DNA from: Actinospica durhamensis
GTDB lineage: Bacteria > Actinomycetota > Actinomycetes > Streptomycetales > Catenulisporaceae
Assembly: GCF_018139695.1 (NCBI RefSeq)
Contig: NZ_JAGSOG010000001.1
Location: forward strand, 1-64,000
Length of the DNA stretch: 64,000 bases
Reading direction: 5' to 3'
Made by a program: the position numbers and the translations under genes. Numbering within the stretch: position 1 is the first letter of the stretch; each line of letters begins with the position of its first letter. Positions 55,061 to 63,900 of the stretch are shown one piece after another. The notes below the pieces were generated by a model. That model had not been told where the DNA came from and did no database searches. It worked only from the letters and a program-made list of their open reading frames with translations.

Positions 55061-55420
55061 ATGGCCCACGACGCATCCGGCTGGACCGGACCGCAGTTTC
55101 TGGTCGTGACGACCAACGATGTGCCCGGCTTCCGCATCGAGCAGGTGCTCGGCGAGGTCTACGGCGTGACCGTGCGTTCCCGCAACGCGTTCAGCCAGAT
55201 GGGTGCCGGCTTCAAGTCGATGCTCGGCGGCGAGCTGCGCGGCATGACCAAGGCCCTTGTCGACAGCCGCAACGAGGTGATGAGCCGGATGATGGCCGAG
55301 GCCCAGTCCCGCGGCGCCAACGCGATCATCGCGATGCGCTTCGACACCTCGGAGATGGGCAACGTCTGGACCGAGATCTGCGCCTACGGCACCGCCGCGC
55401 TCATCAGCCCGCTCACCTAG
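55061..55420 (+). CDS. YbjQ / UPF0145 family protein
   Basis: 119 aa. TTNDVPGFRIEQVLGEVYGVTVRS and ANAIIAMRFDTSEMG are the YbjQ (DUF74) hallmarks of a small, pentameric, supposedly heavy-metal-binding protein of unknown role. ATG 55061 has GGAG 9-12 nt upstream; the longer frame from 55019 is less likely. Confidence 0.9.
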   Translation: MAHDASGWTGPQFLVVTTNDVPGFRIEQVLGEVYGVTVRSRNAFSQMGAGFKSMLGGELRGMTKALVDSRNEVMSRMMAEAQSRGANAIIAMRFDTSEMGNVWTEICAYGTAALISPLT

Positions 55421-55448
55421 GGACTGTCCCAGGCGTCCGCAACCCTCA

Positions 55449-55480
55449 GGCCGCGGCCGGCCCGATCGCCGGCCGCGGCC
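55449..55480. terminator. bidirectional terminator between YbjQ and phosphatase genes
   Basis: Perfect 12-bp stem GGCCGCGGCCGG / CCGGCCGCGGCC with an 8-nt loop between convergent stop codons. Confidence 0.85.
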
Positions 55481-55496
55481 CACTCCGTCCTGCTGC

Positions 55497-56633
55497 CTAG
55501 TGGCGGTCCGCAGACCCGCTGACGAGCAGCTTCGCACGCAGCCTCTGGATCGTCTGCGGGCTCAGGCCGAGGCCCTTGACCGCGTAGTTGTACATCGTCC
55601 CGTAGCTCGACTTGACCTGGTCGAAGCCGGCCTGCAGGTAGGAGGACTCGACCTCCATGAACGGCGTGTAGACGGCCGCCTCGGCCGCGGGCATGGCGCT
55701 CAGCATGGCCTGCACGGCGGCGGAGTCGAAGTAGTACTGGTTGCTCAGCAGGTAGTCCTGCATCACCGTGGACTCGGGCACGCCGAGCAGGGTGAGGATG
55801 ACGGCCGTGGCCCAGCCGGTGCGGTCCTTGCCCGCGGAGCAGTGGTAGAGCGCCGCGCCCTTGCCGTCGGCGATCCCGGTCAGCAGCGCGCCGAACGCGG
55901 TCGTGGCGGTCGCGTTGGTGACGAAGTCGCGCTCGCCCTCCTGCATGTACGCCTCGGCCGCGGCCGCGCTGGTCACGCCGGAGATCGAGGTCACCGAGGT
56001 GTCCCCGAGCACGTTCAGGTTGGTGTAGGTCGCGCCAGCCGGCACCACGTCCGGCGATGCCGCGATCTCAGCGGTCGTACGCAGGTCGTAGTCGGCGGTG
56101 ATGCCGAGCTGGTCGACCGTGGCCAGGTCATTGGCGGAGAGCGAGAGCGCCTGGGAGCGGTAGACCACGCCCATCTTGACCCACTGGCCGTCGGTGGTGC
56201 GGTACCCGCCGATGTCGCGCAGGTTCGGGTCGCTGGCCAGGCCGAGGTCGCGCACGGTCAGGACGAGCGAGGCGCCCTCGGACGGCACCAGCCGGATCCA
56301 GGAGCCGTAGGCGGCGGTCACGGTGACCGTGTCCGAGCTCTTGCCCGTGGCGACCCGGTGCGTCTGCGCGGACTGGGTCGAGCCGGCGTACACGGTCACG
56401 CCGCGCAGCTTCGAGGCCGCCCAGCTGACGGTCAGCGTGCCGCTCTTCGAGCCGGCGGTCACGGTGGCGGAGGAGAAGGGGACGCGCGCAAAGGAGTTCA
56501 GCCCCCGCGACGCGGCGGCGGGGTGGGCGGCGGGCCCGGAAGCCGCCGTGGCCGCGGTGGTGGTCACGCCGGCGAGCAGGGTCGCGGCGGCCGCGACGGA
56601 GGCCACCCGGGTGATACGCGAAACGGAGTTCAT
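55497..56633 (-). CDS. secreted tyrosine-specific phosphatase
   Basis: 378 aa. Signal peptide (VASVAAAATLLAGVTTTAAT) with cleavage near residue 30, then a beta-rich N-terminal part (about 45-130) and a tyrosine-phosphatase domain (about 140-378, Y_phosphatase3 type) with NLRDIGGYRTTDGQWV and the P-loop HCSAGKDRTG (about 264). The Cys-x5-Arg is intact, so phosphatase activity is expected outside the cell. ATG with GGAGAT just upstream. A PHO-box-like repeat lies upstream at 56657-56674. Confidence 0.9.
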   Translation of the reverse strand: MNSVSRITRVASVAAAATLLAGVTTTAATAASGPAAHPAAASRGLNSFARVPFSSATVTAGSKSGTLTVSWAASKLRGVTVYAGSTQSAQTHRVATGKSSDTVTVTAAYGSWIRLVPSEGASLVLTVRDLGLASDPNLRDIGGYRTTDGQWVKMGVVYRSQALSLSANDLATVDQLGITADYDLRTTAEIAASPDVVPAGATYTNLNVLGDTSVTSISGVTSAAAAEAYMQEGERDFVTNATATTAFGALLTGIADGKGAALYHCSAGKDRTGWATAVILTLLGVPESTVMQDYLLSNQYYFDSAAVQAMLSAMPAAEAAVYTPFMEVESSYLQAGFDQVKSSYGTMYNYAVKGLGLSPQTIQRLRAKLLVSGSADRH

Positions 56634-56656
56634 ATCTCCGGAACGTAGGCCTCACC

Positions 56657-56674
56657 GGTGAACGACCGGTGATC
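56657..56674 (-). promoter_or_regulatory. PHO-box-like direct repeat
   Basis: Read on the minus strand: GATCACC-GGTC-GTTCACC-GGTG, two 7-nt units at an 11-nt period. The second unit is exactly the streptomycete PhoP consensus GTTCACC and the first differs at one position. It lies about 24-41 nt before the secreted phosphatase start. This would fit phosphate-starvation control. Confidence 0.55.
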
Positions 56675-56863
56675 ACCCGGCGGCCGCGCAGTGGCCGCCG
56701 TCTCACCCTTCTCGCGGATTCGGTACTTTTCCGGTCAGGACGTCAACAGCCGTATGCCCCGCCCTCACCCCGCCGCACCTGCGCGAACCAGATCCACGAA
56801 CGCCGGTCGAGTCCTGGTATCCCACTTCGCACTCGAGCTGCTGGACGTCCTCGATCGACAGGA

Positions 56864-57397
56864 TCACGGCCTGGGCTTCCGACGGACCCGCGCCCGCCTC
56901 CGCATCGCCGAGACCGGCACCTTGACGACCCACGCCCCGAACACGAACAACAAGGCCACAGTGAAGATCGACGGAGCACCCCAGGCATACCTGAACCCGA
57001 CCGGATAGACGTCCATCGGGTTGCCCGTATCGAGGGCGGCAATCTGCTGTCCAGGAGTGGTGAGCACACTCGATCCGTCCACACCGACGCCGTACCGCAC
57101 ATCACGACCGTCAGCCGAGACGAAGTCACCGACCCAGAAGCAGCCACCCTTGCCCTGCTCGCAGTACTGCGCGGTGAACGTGCCCCGCACGCCGTTGCCG
57201 AACACCGCGGAGAGCGAATCGAAAGTAGCCAGCCCCGCCCAGGCGAGACCCACACAGAGCAGCACCGGCGCGACGAACCGAATGAAGATGCCCCGGTCCG
57301 GCGCAATGTCCTCGACATTGGCCAACGTGAGCACAGCGCCACGTTCCGGCAGCGGACGCCGGTATGCCTTGCCCCTCGAATGCCCACGCTTCGCCAT
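56864..57397 (-). CDS. DUF3592-like membrane protein
   Basis: 177 aa. Two membrane segments (about 33-52: FIRFVAPVLLCVGLAWAGLA, and about 143-165: SIFTVALLFVFGAWVVKVPV) around an extracytoplasmic domain with two cysteines (YCEQGKGGCFWVG), ending in a basic RRRARVRRKPRP tail. Resembles DUF3592 membrane proteins. ATG 57397; upstream is a G-rich run only. Codon bias is somewhat lower than in the core genes, which fits the less conserved stretch here. Confidence 0.75.
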   Translation of the reverse strand: MAKRGHSRGKAYRRPLPERGAVLTLANVEDIAPDRGIFIRFVAPVLLCVGLAWAGLATFDSLSAVFGNGVRGTFTAQYCEQGKGGCFWVGDFVSADGRDVRYGVGVDGSSVLTTPGQQIAALDTGNPMDVYPVGFRYAWGAPSIFTVALLFVFGAWVVKVPVSAMRRRARVRRKPRP

Positions 57398-57728
57398 CAG
57401 CCCCCCCACCCCCCACGGCGATAGTCAGATACTCGGCGCATCGTACTGCGGGCCCACCCCCGGTCGCCGGGCCGGCGGCCTACCCCGTTTGCTTGGTGAA
57501 GTCGAAGTAGTCGGCGTCATCCGGGTCGCCAACCGTGACGAACAGGTCCGGGTGCTTCGCTGCGCCCCGTCGGGCTTGTGGTCCATATGCCGATCATGGC
57601 CGCCCGTTCCACCCGCATCCCGGCCGTCCGCCGACGGCCGCGAACCGAGCCGAGAACCGAGCCACCTACAGAGCAAGACCAAGGGCCGGCCCCGTTTCCC
57701 GGAACCGGCCCCGACGAAATCTGCCGCC
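57398..57728. pseudogene. possible remnant coding fragment (minus strand, about 57480-57597)
   Basis: On the minus strand a frame open from a stop near 57597 to TAG at about 57480 ends with DLFVTVGDPDDADYFDFTKQTG, which looks like a protein C-terminus but has no start or ribosome site. The rest of this 330-bp stretch is empty. It may be a gene remnant in the less conserved 56.6-58.4 kb region. Confidence 0.3.
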
Positions 57729-58082
57729 TTACTCAGCGGCAACGGCATTCAACTCGACGAGCTGCAGGCGCCTCACGCTCTGCTGCCCATTGCTGGACGC
57801 TGCCGCAACCGCCGCTCCGGCAAGCCCGAACGCTCCCGTGATGGGGCCCCCGCTGGTCAGCAGGTGGCTGGACCCGCCCTCCGGAACGTTCACCGTGATG
57901 GCCTTGCCGCGGCTCCAGAAGGCGGCCCGCATCTGTACTTGGTGCTGCCCCGAGGTGACCTCGAATTCGACCTCGGAGTCGTCCCGGACCTTGCCCACCT
58001 TCACACCGTCGATATAGACGCCGTAGGTGCTGAGGCGGTCCTGGACGGTGTGTGCGCGCTGTACCCGAATATGCGCTGACAT
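57729..58082 (-). CDS. small beta-rich hypothetical protein, PEGA-like
   Basis: 117 aa, no signal peptide. The N-terminal half (YGVYIDGVKVGKVRDDSEVEFEV and GQHQVQMRAAFWSRGKAI) resembles a PEGA-like carbohydrate- or surface-binding beta domain; the C-terminal half is Gly/Ala-rich with a hydrophobic GPITGAFGLAGAAVAAASS stretch that could insert in a membrane. ATG 58082 with GGTGAT upstream. Not recognised as a named family. Confidence 0.65.
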   Translation of the reverse strand: MSAHIRVQRAHTVQDRLSTYGVYIDGVKVGKVRDDSEVEFEVTSGQHQVQMRAAFWSRGKAITVNVPEGGSSHLLTSGGPITGAFGLAGAAVAAASSNGQQSVRRLQLVELNAVAAE

Positions 58083-58432
58083 GCTTATCACCATTCTCAT
58101 ACGCGGCGAAAACAGCGAGAGTCTACAGACCGCCCCCACGCAGCACTAGACGGTGTCCGCCCGCGCCCGTCCGTCCCTCGGTGCAGAAGTCGTGAGGCCG
58201 GCCGCTCGCGTCGAGCAGCCGCCCAAGTAAGGAACCGGCACGAACCGAGGAAACCTCAGGCGACTGAGGATGCTTCGGCGAGCAGTCCATGGCCTTCCAT
58301 GGACTGAAACCGTGCCGCGTATGTGCCGCGATCACCACGTAGGCCTGTGTAAGGCAGTCCAGGGATGAGAGACAGCTCAGGGCCGGTTCCAGAGGTCTGG
58401 AACCGGCCCTGAACTGCATAAGTACTACTCAG
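58083..58432. other. 350-bp region at the 3' side of tRNA-Ser(UGA)
   Basis: No gene is supported. It contains the tRNA terminator (58373-58416) and otherwise nothing recognisable; no direct repeat of the tRNA 3' end (attachment site) was found. Confidence 0.5.
58373..58416 (-). terminator. terminator of tRNA-Ser(UGA)
   Basis: A 21-nt arm (58373-58393) pairs with 58396-58416 at 20 of 21 positions around a 2-nt gap; begins 17 bp past the tRNA 3' end on the minus strand. Confidence 0.85.
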
Positions 58433-58521
58433 CGGAGGGCGTGGGATTCGAACCCACGAGAACGGTTCCCCGTCCTAGCAGTTTTCAAGACTGCCGCCAT
58501 CGGCCACTAGGCGAGCCCTCC
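58433..58521 (-). tRNA. tRNA-Ser(UGA)
   Basis: 89-nt class II tRNA on the minus strand with a long variable arm. Acceptor GGAGGGC (58515-58521) pairs with GCCCTCC (58434-58440). Anticodon TGA (plus-strand 58485-58487 reads TCA). T-loop GGTTCGAATCC. The 3' CCA is not encoded. Confidence 0.95.
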
Positions 58522-58581
58522 CGGCAGCGGCCAGTGTCTCACGGGTACCCACCCGGGGGGCAAGCCGCTTATGCGCAACCG

Positions 58582-58881
58582 TCACTTCGCGTCGCCGGCG
58601 CACAGCACCAGGCCACCGCTGCCGGACTGGCTGATGACGAAGGACTTCACGGTCCCGGTGACGGCGTCGCACTGGTTGGAGTCGGTGCCGTCGTACTCGG
58701 CGATTATCTTGTAGACGCCGGATCCGGCACCGCAGTCGACCACGTCGAGCTGCCCGCTGCCGGAGACCGAGACGCAGTCCCCGACGGCGAGATTCGTGTG
58801 CTTGCCGTCGCTTACCCAGTACAGATAGCCGGCGATGACCAGAGCCCCGGCCACGATCCCCCACAGCACCTTGCGTGACAT
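58582..58881 (-). CDS. small membrane-anchored LppU-like protein
   Basis: 99 aa. One N-terminal membrane anchor (about 5-24, VLWGIVAGALVIAGYLYWV) followed by an extracytoplasmic domain with four cysteines in the pattern VGDCVSVSG, VDCGAG, NQCDAV and LCAGD, as in LppU/DUF-like secreted proteins. Two disulfides are probable. ATG start. It precedes ino1 on the same strand. Confidence 0.75.
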   Translation of the reverse strand: MSRKVLWGIVAGALVIAGYLYWVSDGKHTNLAVGDCVSVSGSGQLDVVDCGAGSGVYKIIAEYDGTDSNQCDAVTGTVKSFVISQSGSGGLVLCAGDAK

Positions 58882-58932
58882 GGGGAGCAGCGTAGCCGGG
58901 GCCCGTGCGAACGGCCTAGTCCGCGGTCAAGC

Positions 58933-60012
58933 TCAGCGCTCGACCTCGCCCTTGATGAACTGCTCGACGGCGTCGCGGGCCTGGTCGTCGAAGTACTGGA
59001 CCGGCGGGCTCTTCATGAAGTAGGACGACGCCGACAGGATCGGGCCGCCGATGCCGCGGTCGAGGGCGATCTTCGCGCAGCGCACGGCGTCGATGATGAC
59101 GCCGGCGGAGTTCGGGGAGTCCCAGACCTCGAGCTTGTACTCCAGGTTCAGCGGCACGTCGCCGAAGGCACGGCCCTCGAGGCGCACGTACGCCCACTTG
59201 CGGTCGTCGAGCCACGCGACGTAGTCGGACGGGCCGATGTGCACGTTGCCCTTGCCGAGGTCGTGCTGCAGCTGCGAGGTCACGGCCTGGGTCTTGGAGA
59301 TCTTCTTGGACTCCAGGCGCTCGCGCTCGAGCATGTTCATGAAGTCCATGTTGCCGCCGACGTTCAGCTGCATGGTGCGGTCGAGCACCACGCCGCGGTC
59401 TTCGAACAGCTTCGCCAGCACGCGGTGCGTGATGGTGGCGCCGACCTGCGACTTGATGTCGTCGCCGACGATCGGCACGCCGGCCTCGGTGAACTTGTCA
59501 GCCCACTCCTTGGTGCCGGCGATGAAGACCGGAAGGGCGTTGACGAAGGCGACCTTGGCGTCGATGGCGCACTGGGCGTAGTACTTCGCGGCCTGCTCGG
59601 AACCGACCGGCAGGTAGCACACCAGGACGTCGGCCTTGGTCTCCTTGAGGACCTGGACCACGTCGACCGGAGCCTCGGTGGACTCCTCGATGGTCTGCAT
59701 GTAGTACTTGCCCAGGCCGTCGAGGGTCTGGCCGCGCAGCACGCTCACACCGGTCGGCGGGACGTCGGCGATCTTGATGGTGTTGTTCTCGGACGCGTGG
59801 ATGGCGTGCGCGAGGTCCTGGCCCACCTTCTTCGCGTCCACGTCGAACGCGGCGACGAACTCAAGGTCACTGACGTGGTACTCGCCGAACTGTACGTGCA
59901 TCAGGCCGGGGACCCGCGAAGCCGGGTCGGCGTCCTTGTAGTACTCGACGCCCTGCACGAGGGACGAGGCGCAGTTACCCACGCCCACAATGGCTACGCG
60001 AACCGAACCCAT
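58933..60012 (-). CDS. ino1: inositol-3-phosphate synthase
   Basis: 359 aa NAD-dependent enzyme that isomerises glucose-6-phosphate to 1D-myo-inositol 3-phosphate for mycothiol and phosphatidylinositol. [20 protein letters not shown] (NAD-binding), [17 protein letters not shown] and [15 protein letters not shown] patterns are typical of actinobacterial Ino1. ATG with AAGGAG about 9 nt upstream. It is directly downstream of the PadR gene, as I recall from streptomycetes. Confidence 0.95.
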   Translation of the reverse strand: MGSVRVAIVGVGNCASSLVQGVEYYKDADPASRVPGLMHVQFGEYHVSDLEFVAAFDVDAKKVGQDLAHAIHASENNTIKIADVPPTGVSVLRGQTLDGLGKYYMQTIEESTEAPVDVVQVLKETKADVLVCYLPVGSEQAAKYYAQCAIDAKVAFVNALPVFIAGTKEWADKFTEAGVPIVGDDIKSQVGATITHRVLAKLFEDRGVVLDRTMQLNVGGNMDFMNMLERERLESKKISKTQAVTSQLQHDLGKGNVHIGPSDYVAWLDDRKWAYVRLEGRAFGDVPLNLEYKLEVWDSPNSAGVIIDAVRCAKIALDRGIGGPILSASSYFMKSPPVQYFDDQARDAVEQFIKGEVER

Positions 60013-60117
60013 GCGGTGAATGCTCCTTCAATCAGTCGATCTTCGCAGGGCGGAATGGTCGCGCCCTCGATCGTCAGGGGACAGGGGTGGATTGATCGGA
60101 CTGGTTTGGTCCGGTCG

Positions 60118-60693
60118 TCAGGACGCAGGTGGACCCACCTGCTGCTGGTCATGCTCGGTGGCGATGAGCTCGTTGAGCCATCTGACCTCGCGTTCGACCG
60201 ACTCCAGACCATGGCGCTGGAGTTCCAGCGTGTATCCGTCGATCCGCTCCCTGGTCTTGGTGACCTGTTGGCGGATCAGATCCAGCCTCTCTTCAAGGCG
60301 AGTCCTGCGGCCTTCGAGGATCCGTAGCCGGATCGCCGCGTCGGTGCGCCCGAAGAAGGCGAAGTGAACCCCGAAGTTCTCGTCCTCCCAGGCCGAAGGC
60401 CCGGCGTCGGAGAGCAGGCTCTGAAAGCGTGCCTCCCCGGCCGGGGTCAGCTTGTAGACGATCTTCGATCGACGGTTGGTCTCGACCCCGCGTGGCTCCA
60501 CCACGGGCCGGTCCTCTACGATCCAGCCGCAGGCGGCAAGACCCTTCAGACACGGATAGAGCGTGCCGTACGAGAACGCGCGAAACGACCCGAGCAGCAG
60601 GTTGAGCCGTTTGCGCAGCTCGTAACCGTGCATGGGCGACTCGTGCAACAGGCCCAGCACGGCGAACTCGAGCACTCCCGAGCGCTTTGCCAC
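60118..60693 (-). CDS. PadR family transcriptional regulator
   Basis: 191 aa. Winged-helix N-terminus (about 1-90: LEFAVLGLLHESPMHGYELRKRL, SYGTLYPCLKGLAACGWI and the basic wing GVETNRRSKIVYKLTPAGE) and a C-terminal coiled coil (about 125-175) of the VirR/PadR long type. GTG 60693 with GGAGGGAGGG upstream; the frame to 60747 is rejected. Likely autoregulated through the palindrome at 60722-60742 and possibly controlling ino1 downstream. Confidence 0.92.
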   Translation of the reverse strand: MAKRSGVLEFAVLGLLHESPMHGYELRKRLNLLLGSFRAFSYGTLYPCLKGLAACGWIVEDRPVVEPRGVETNRRSKIVYKLTPAGEARFQSLLSDAGPSAWEDENFGVHFAFFGRTDAAIRLRILEGRRTRLEERLDLIRQQVTKTRERIDGYTLELQRHGLESVEREVRWLNELIATEHDQQQVGPPAS

Positions 60694-60721
60694 CGGGCCC
60701 TCCCTCCGAGACTTATCCGTC

Positions 60722-60742
60722 GATGTATCGCTTCGATACATC
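60722..60742. promoter_or_regulatory. PadR operator
   Basis: GATGTATCG-CTT-CGATACATC, perfect 9-bp arms with a 3-nt spacer, 29 bp upstream of the PadR start codon. AT-rich palindromes of this ATGTA/TACAT type are the known PadR sites. Confidence 0.8.
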
Positions 60743-60988
60743 CCCACGATAGATCGGACCGTACGCCACTGACAAGTCCACCCGCCGCCACGCCCAGCGG
60801 TATTGCTCCATTCCCCTGTTTATAAGGCGGAATCGGCGCCAAGGCGACGCGAACCGGACAGAACCTCACCCCGGCTCACCTACATCAGGCAAGCCGCGTA
60901 CCCTGCTGGCAACCGCGCAGCCCGGGAGAGCCGTCTTCTTGGGGCGCACAGGTGGCACAGGTGGAGCAACGCCGAGGGAGCAGAACCG

Positions 60989-63900
60989 ATGGGCGGATAT
61001 CAGTACGGACGAGGCGACTCGACCGACGACGACCCCCGCTCCCGGGGGCAGGGCGGCGGTGGACGCCGGGGCTACGGCTCCTCCGGCGACGGTGATGGCG
61101 CGGCCGGCGGCGGGCAGTCGCCGCAGTCGCGCGGCTACGGGTCGGGCGGCGGTACCAGAGGGTACGGCTCGCCGGGCGCGGGCGGCGGGTCCGACCCGTT
61201 CGTCCAGCAACCCCCACCCACGCCGCAGCATCCGTCCCCGGGCGCCGCAGCGGGCTCGGGCGGCTCGGCGGGCTCGGGCGGCGGCACCCGCGGCTACGAC
61301 CCGTACGGCGGCTCCCCGGCGCCCGGTGCGTCTCCGGCGGCCCCCTCGGGCGGCCGCGCGGCCGGCGGCGGACGTCGCGGCTACGGCTCGGGTTCCGGCT
61401 CGCGCGGACGCGGCGGTGCCGGCCACAACGAGCCGATCACTGGAGAGTTGGCGGGCGCCGGCACCCGGCCCTCGCCGGATCCGGGGGCGACCCGGGTCCA
61501 GGACGCGGCCGAAGTGGGCGCCGCGGTGCCCGAGCCGCGCCGCAGCCGGCTCGAGGAGCGCCGGGCCGCGCGCGGCGGGGACGTGCGCGACCCCAGCCAG
61601 ACCAGGTCCGACCAGTACCCGGAGAGCGCGCTCAACGGCCGCTCGACCCGCAACGGAGCCGCCTCCCGAGCCGGAGCGCGTGCGCGTGCCGCCGGCGGCG
61701 GGCGCCCGGGCGGCCCGGTGAAGAAGACCGGTTACCACCGCTACTTCGACTACCCGCGCACCGGCAAGTACGGCTGGAAGCACTGGGCGCCCTCGATCAA
61801 GCAGGTCACCGGCTGCTTCCTGGCCGGGTTCTTCATGGTGCTCGGCCTGGTCGTGTTCGAGTACGAGACCGTGGTCATCCCGGACGTGAACTCGACCGCG
61901 TTCGCGCAGGAGTCGAACTTCACCTACGACGACGCCTCCACCTCGTTCGCCACGGACGGCCCGAGCAACCGGACCATAGCCGATTACTCGGACATTCCGA
62001 TGATGATCCAGAACGCCGTGGTGGCCCAGGAGGACAAGACCTTCTGGACCAACCCCGGCGTCTCCTACACCGGCACTGCGCGCGCGCTGATGGTGGACCT
62101 GATGGGCGGCAGCCTCCAGGGCGGTTCGACCATCACCCAGCAGTACGTGAAGAACGCCTATCTGACCCAGGCTCAGACCACGTCCCGCAAGGTCGACGAG
62201 ATCTTCATCGCACTGAAGCTGTCGCGGATGTACGACAAGAAGACGATCATGGCGGACTATCTGAACACCTCACCCTTCGGGCGAAATACCGACGGCATCG
62301 AGGCCGGCGTCAAGGCGTGGTTCAACATCAGCCTGGCCCAGATGAACAAGGAACCGGCGGCCGAACAGGCCTCCCAATCCGCGTTCCTGTCCATGATGCT
62401 CAACTCGCCATCGACGTACTCGGCCGGATGGGATCCAAGCCAGACCGCGGCCACCCAGAAGGCCGCGCAGACCGCGGCGCTGGGCCGGTGGAAGGACACG
62501 CTCTCCAACATGGAGGCGTACAAGCTGATCACCCCCGACGTCTACGCCCAGGCCGTGGCGAGCCCGCCCAAGGTCGTCGCGCTGAGCACCACGTCGGACA
62601 GCGAGAGCATGACCGCCGCCCAGATGAAGCAGGCCTCCCTGGACTGGCTCGACAGCTACGACTCCGCGCACAAGACGACGGACCCGAACGCGCCGACCAA
62701 GGCCGAGATCGAGGACAACGGCGGCTACACCGTCGTGACCACGTTCGACGCGAAGTACATGACCCTGGCCAAGCAGGCGGTGCAGACCGAGCTGCTGTCC
62801 AAGGAGACGAAGTTCGACCAGTCGACGCTGCAACCCGGTCTGGCCGCGGTGGATCCATCCACCGGTGACCTCGTCGCGTTCTACGGCGGATCCACCTACG
62901 AGAACAACGCGACCCAGCGAACAGCCCAGGGTGGATCGACCTTCAAGGCGTTCACCCTGGCCACGGCACTGACGAACAACTGGTCTCCGGACAGCTATCT
63001 CAACGGAAACGTGTGGCCGGACGTCACCGTCAACCCGGACGAGAAGACCCAGGACGCCGGAGCGCCGGACATCACCAACGACGGCAGCACGGCGAAGGTC
63101 GGCTGGATGACGCTGCAGCAGGCCACCGACCAGTCGGTCAACACCGCGTTCGTGCGCCTCGAGATGGCCCAGCCGAACAACTACACGTCGGTCGAGCAGA
63201 TGGCCGAGCAGTTCGGCATGTCCTCGAGCACGCCGGGCTGGACCAGCAACCAGGGCGGCTGTGACAACGCGCGCTTCACCCTGGGCGTGTGCCCGACCGA
63301 CCCGGCTCGCATGGCCTCGGTCTACGGCGTGCTCGCGGCCGACGGCACGCTGCACTCGCTGACGGAGATCAAGGAGATCAAGGAGCCGAACGGCGCCATC
63401 TGGAAGCCGCAGACGACCACGACCCAGGTCGTCAGCAGCAACGTCGCGGCCACCGAGACCAAGCTGCTGACCGGCGTCATCCACAACTCGGACGGCACGG
63501 CGAACTCCTCGTACCGCAGCTCCGGCCTCGACATGACCAACATCGCGGGCAAGACGGGCACGTCCACCATGGACTACACCGCCAGCACCAAGACCGCGAT
63601 GAGCCAGGTCGGCTACAACAACCACGACGGCACGTTCACCACCGCCGGTATCTGGTTCGACGGATACAGCAGCAAGCTGGCCATCTCCGTCGGCATCAGC
63701 CGGTGGACGAACATCACGCTCAACGGGCAACAGGTGGCGACCCAGCTGCCCGTCGACAACATCGCCGACTCCGGCCTCGACTACGGTGCCACCTATCCGT
63801 TCGCGATCTGGGCCGACTTCATGAAGCAGATGCAGGGCACGTCGATGGGCGGCGACGAGACCTTCACCACGCCGCAGCCCAACCCGAACGCCACGGTCTA

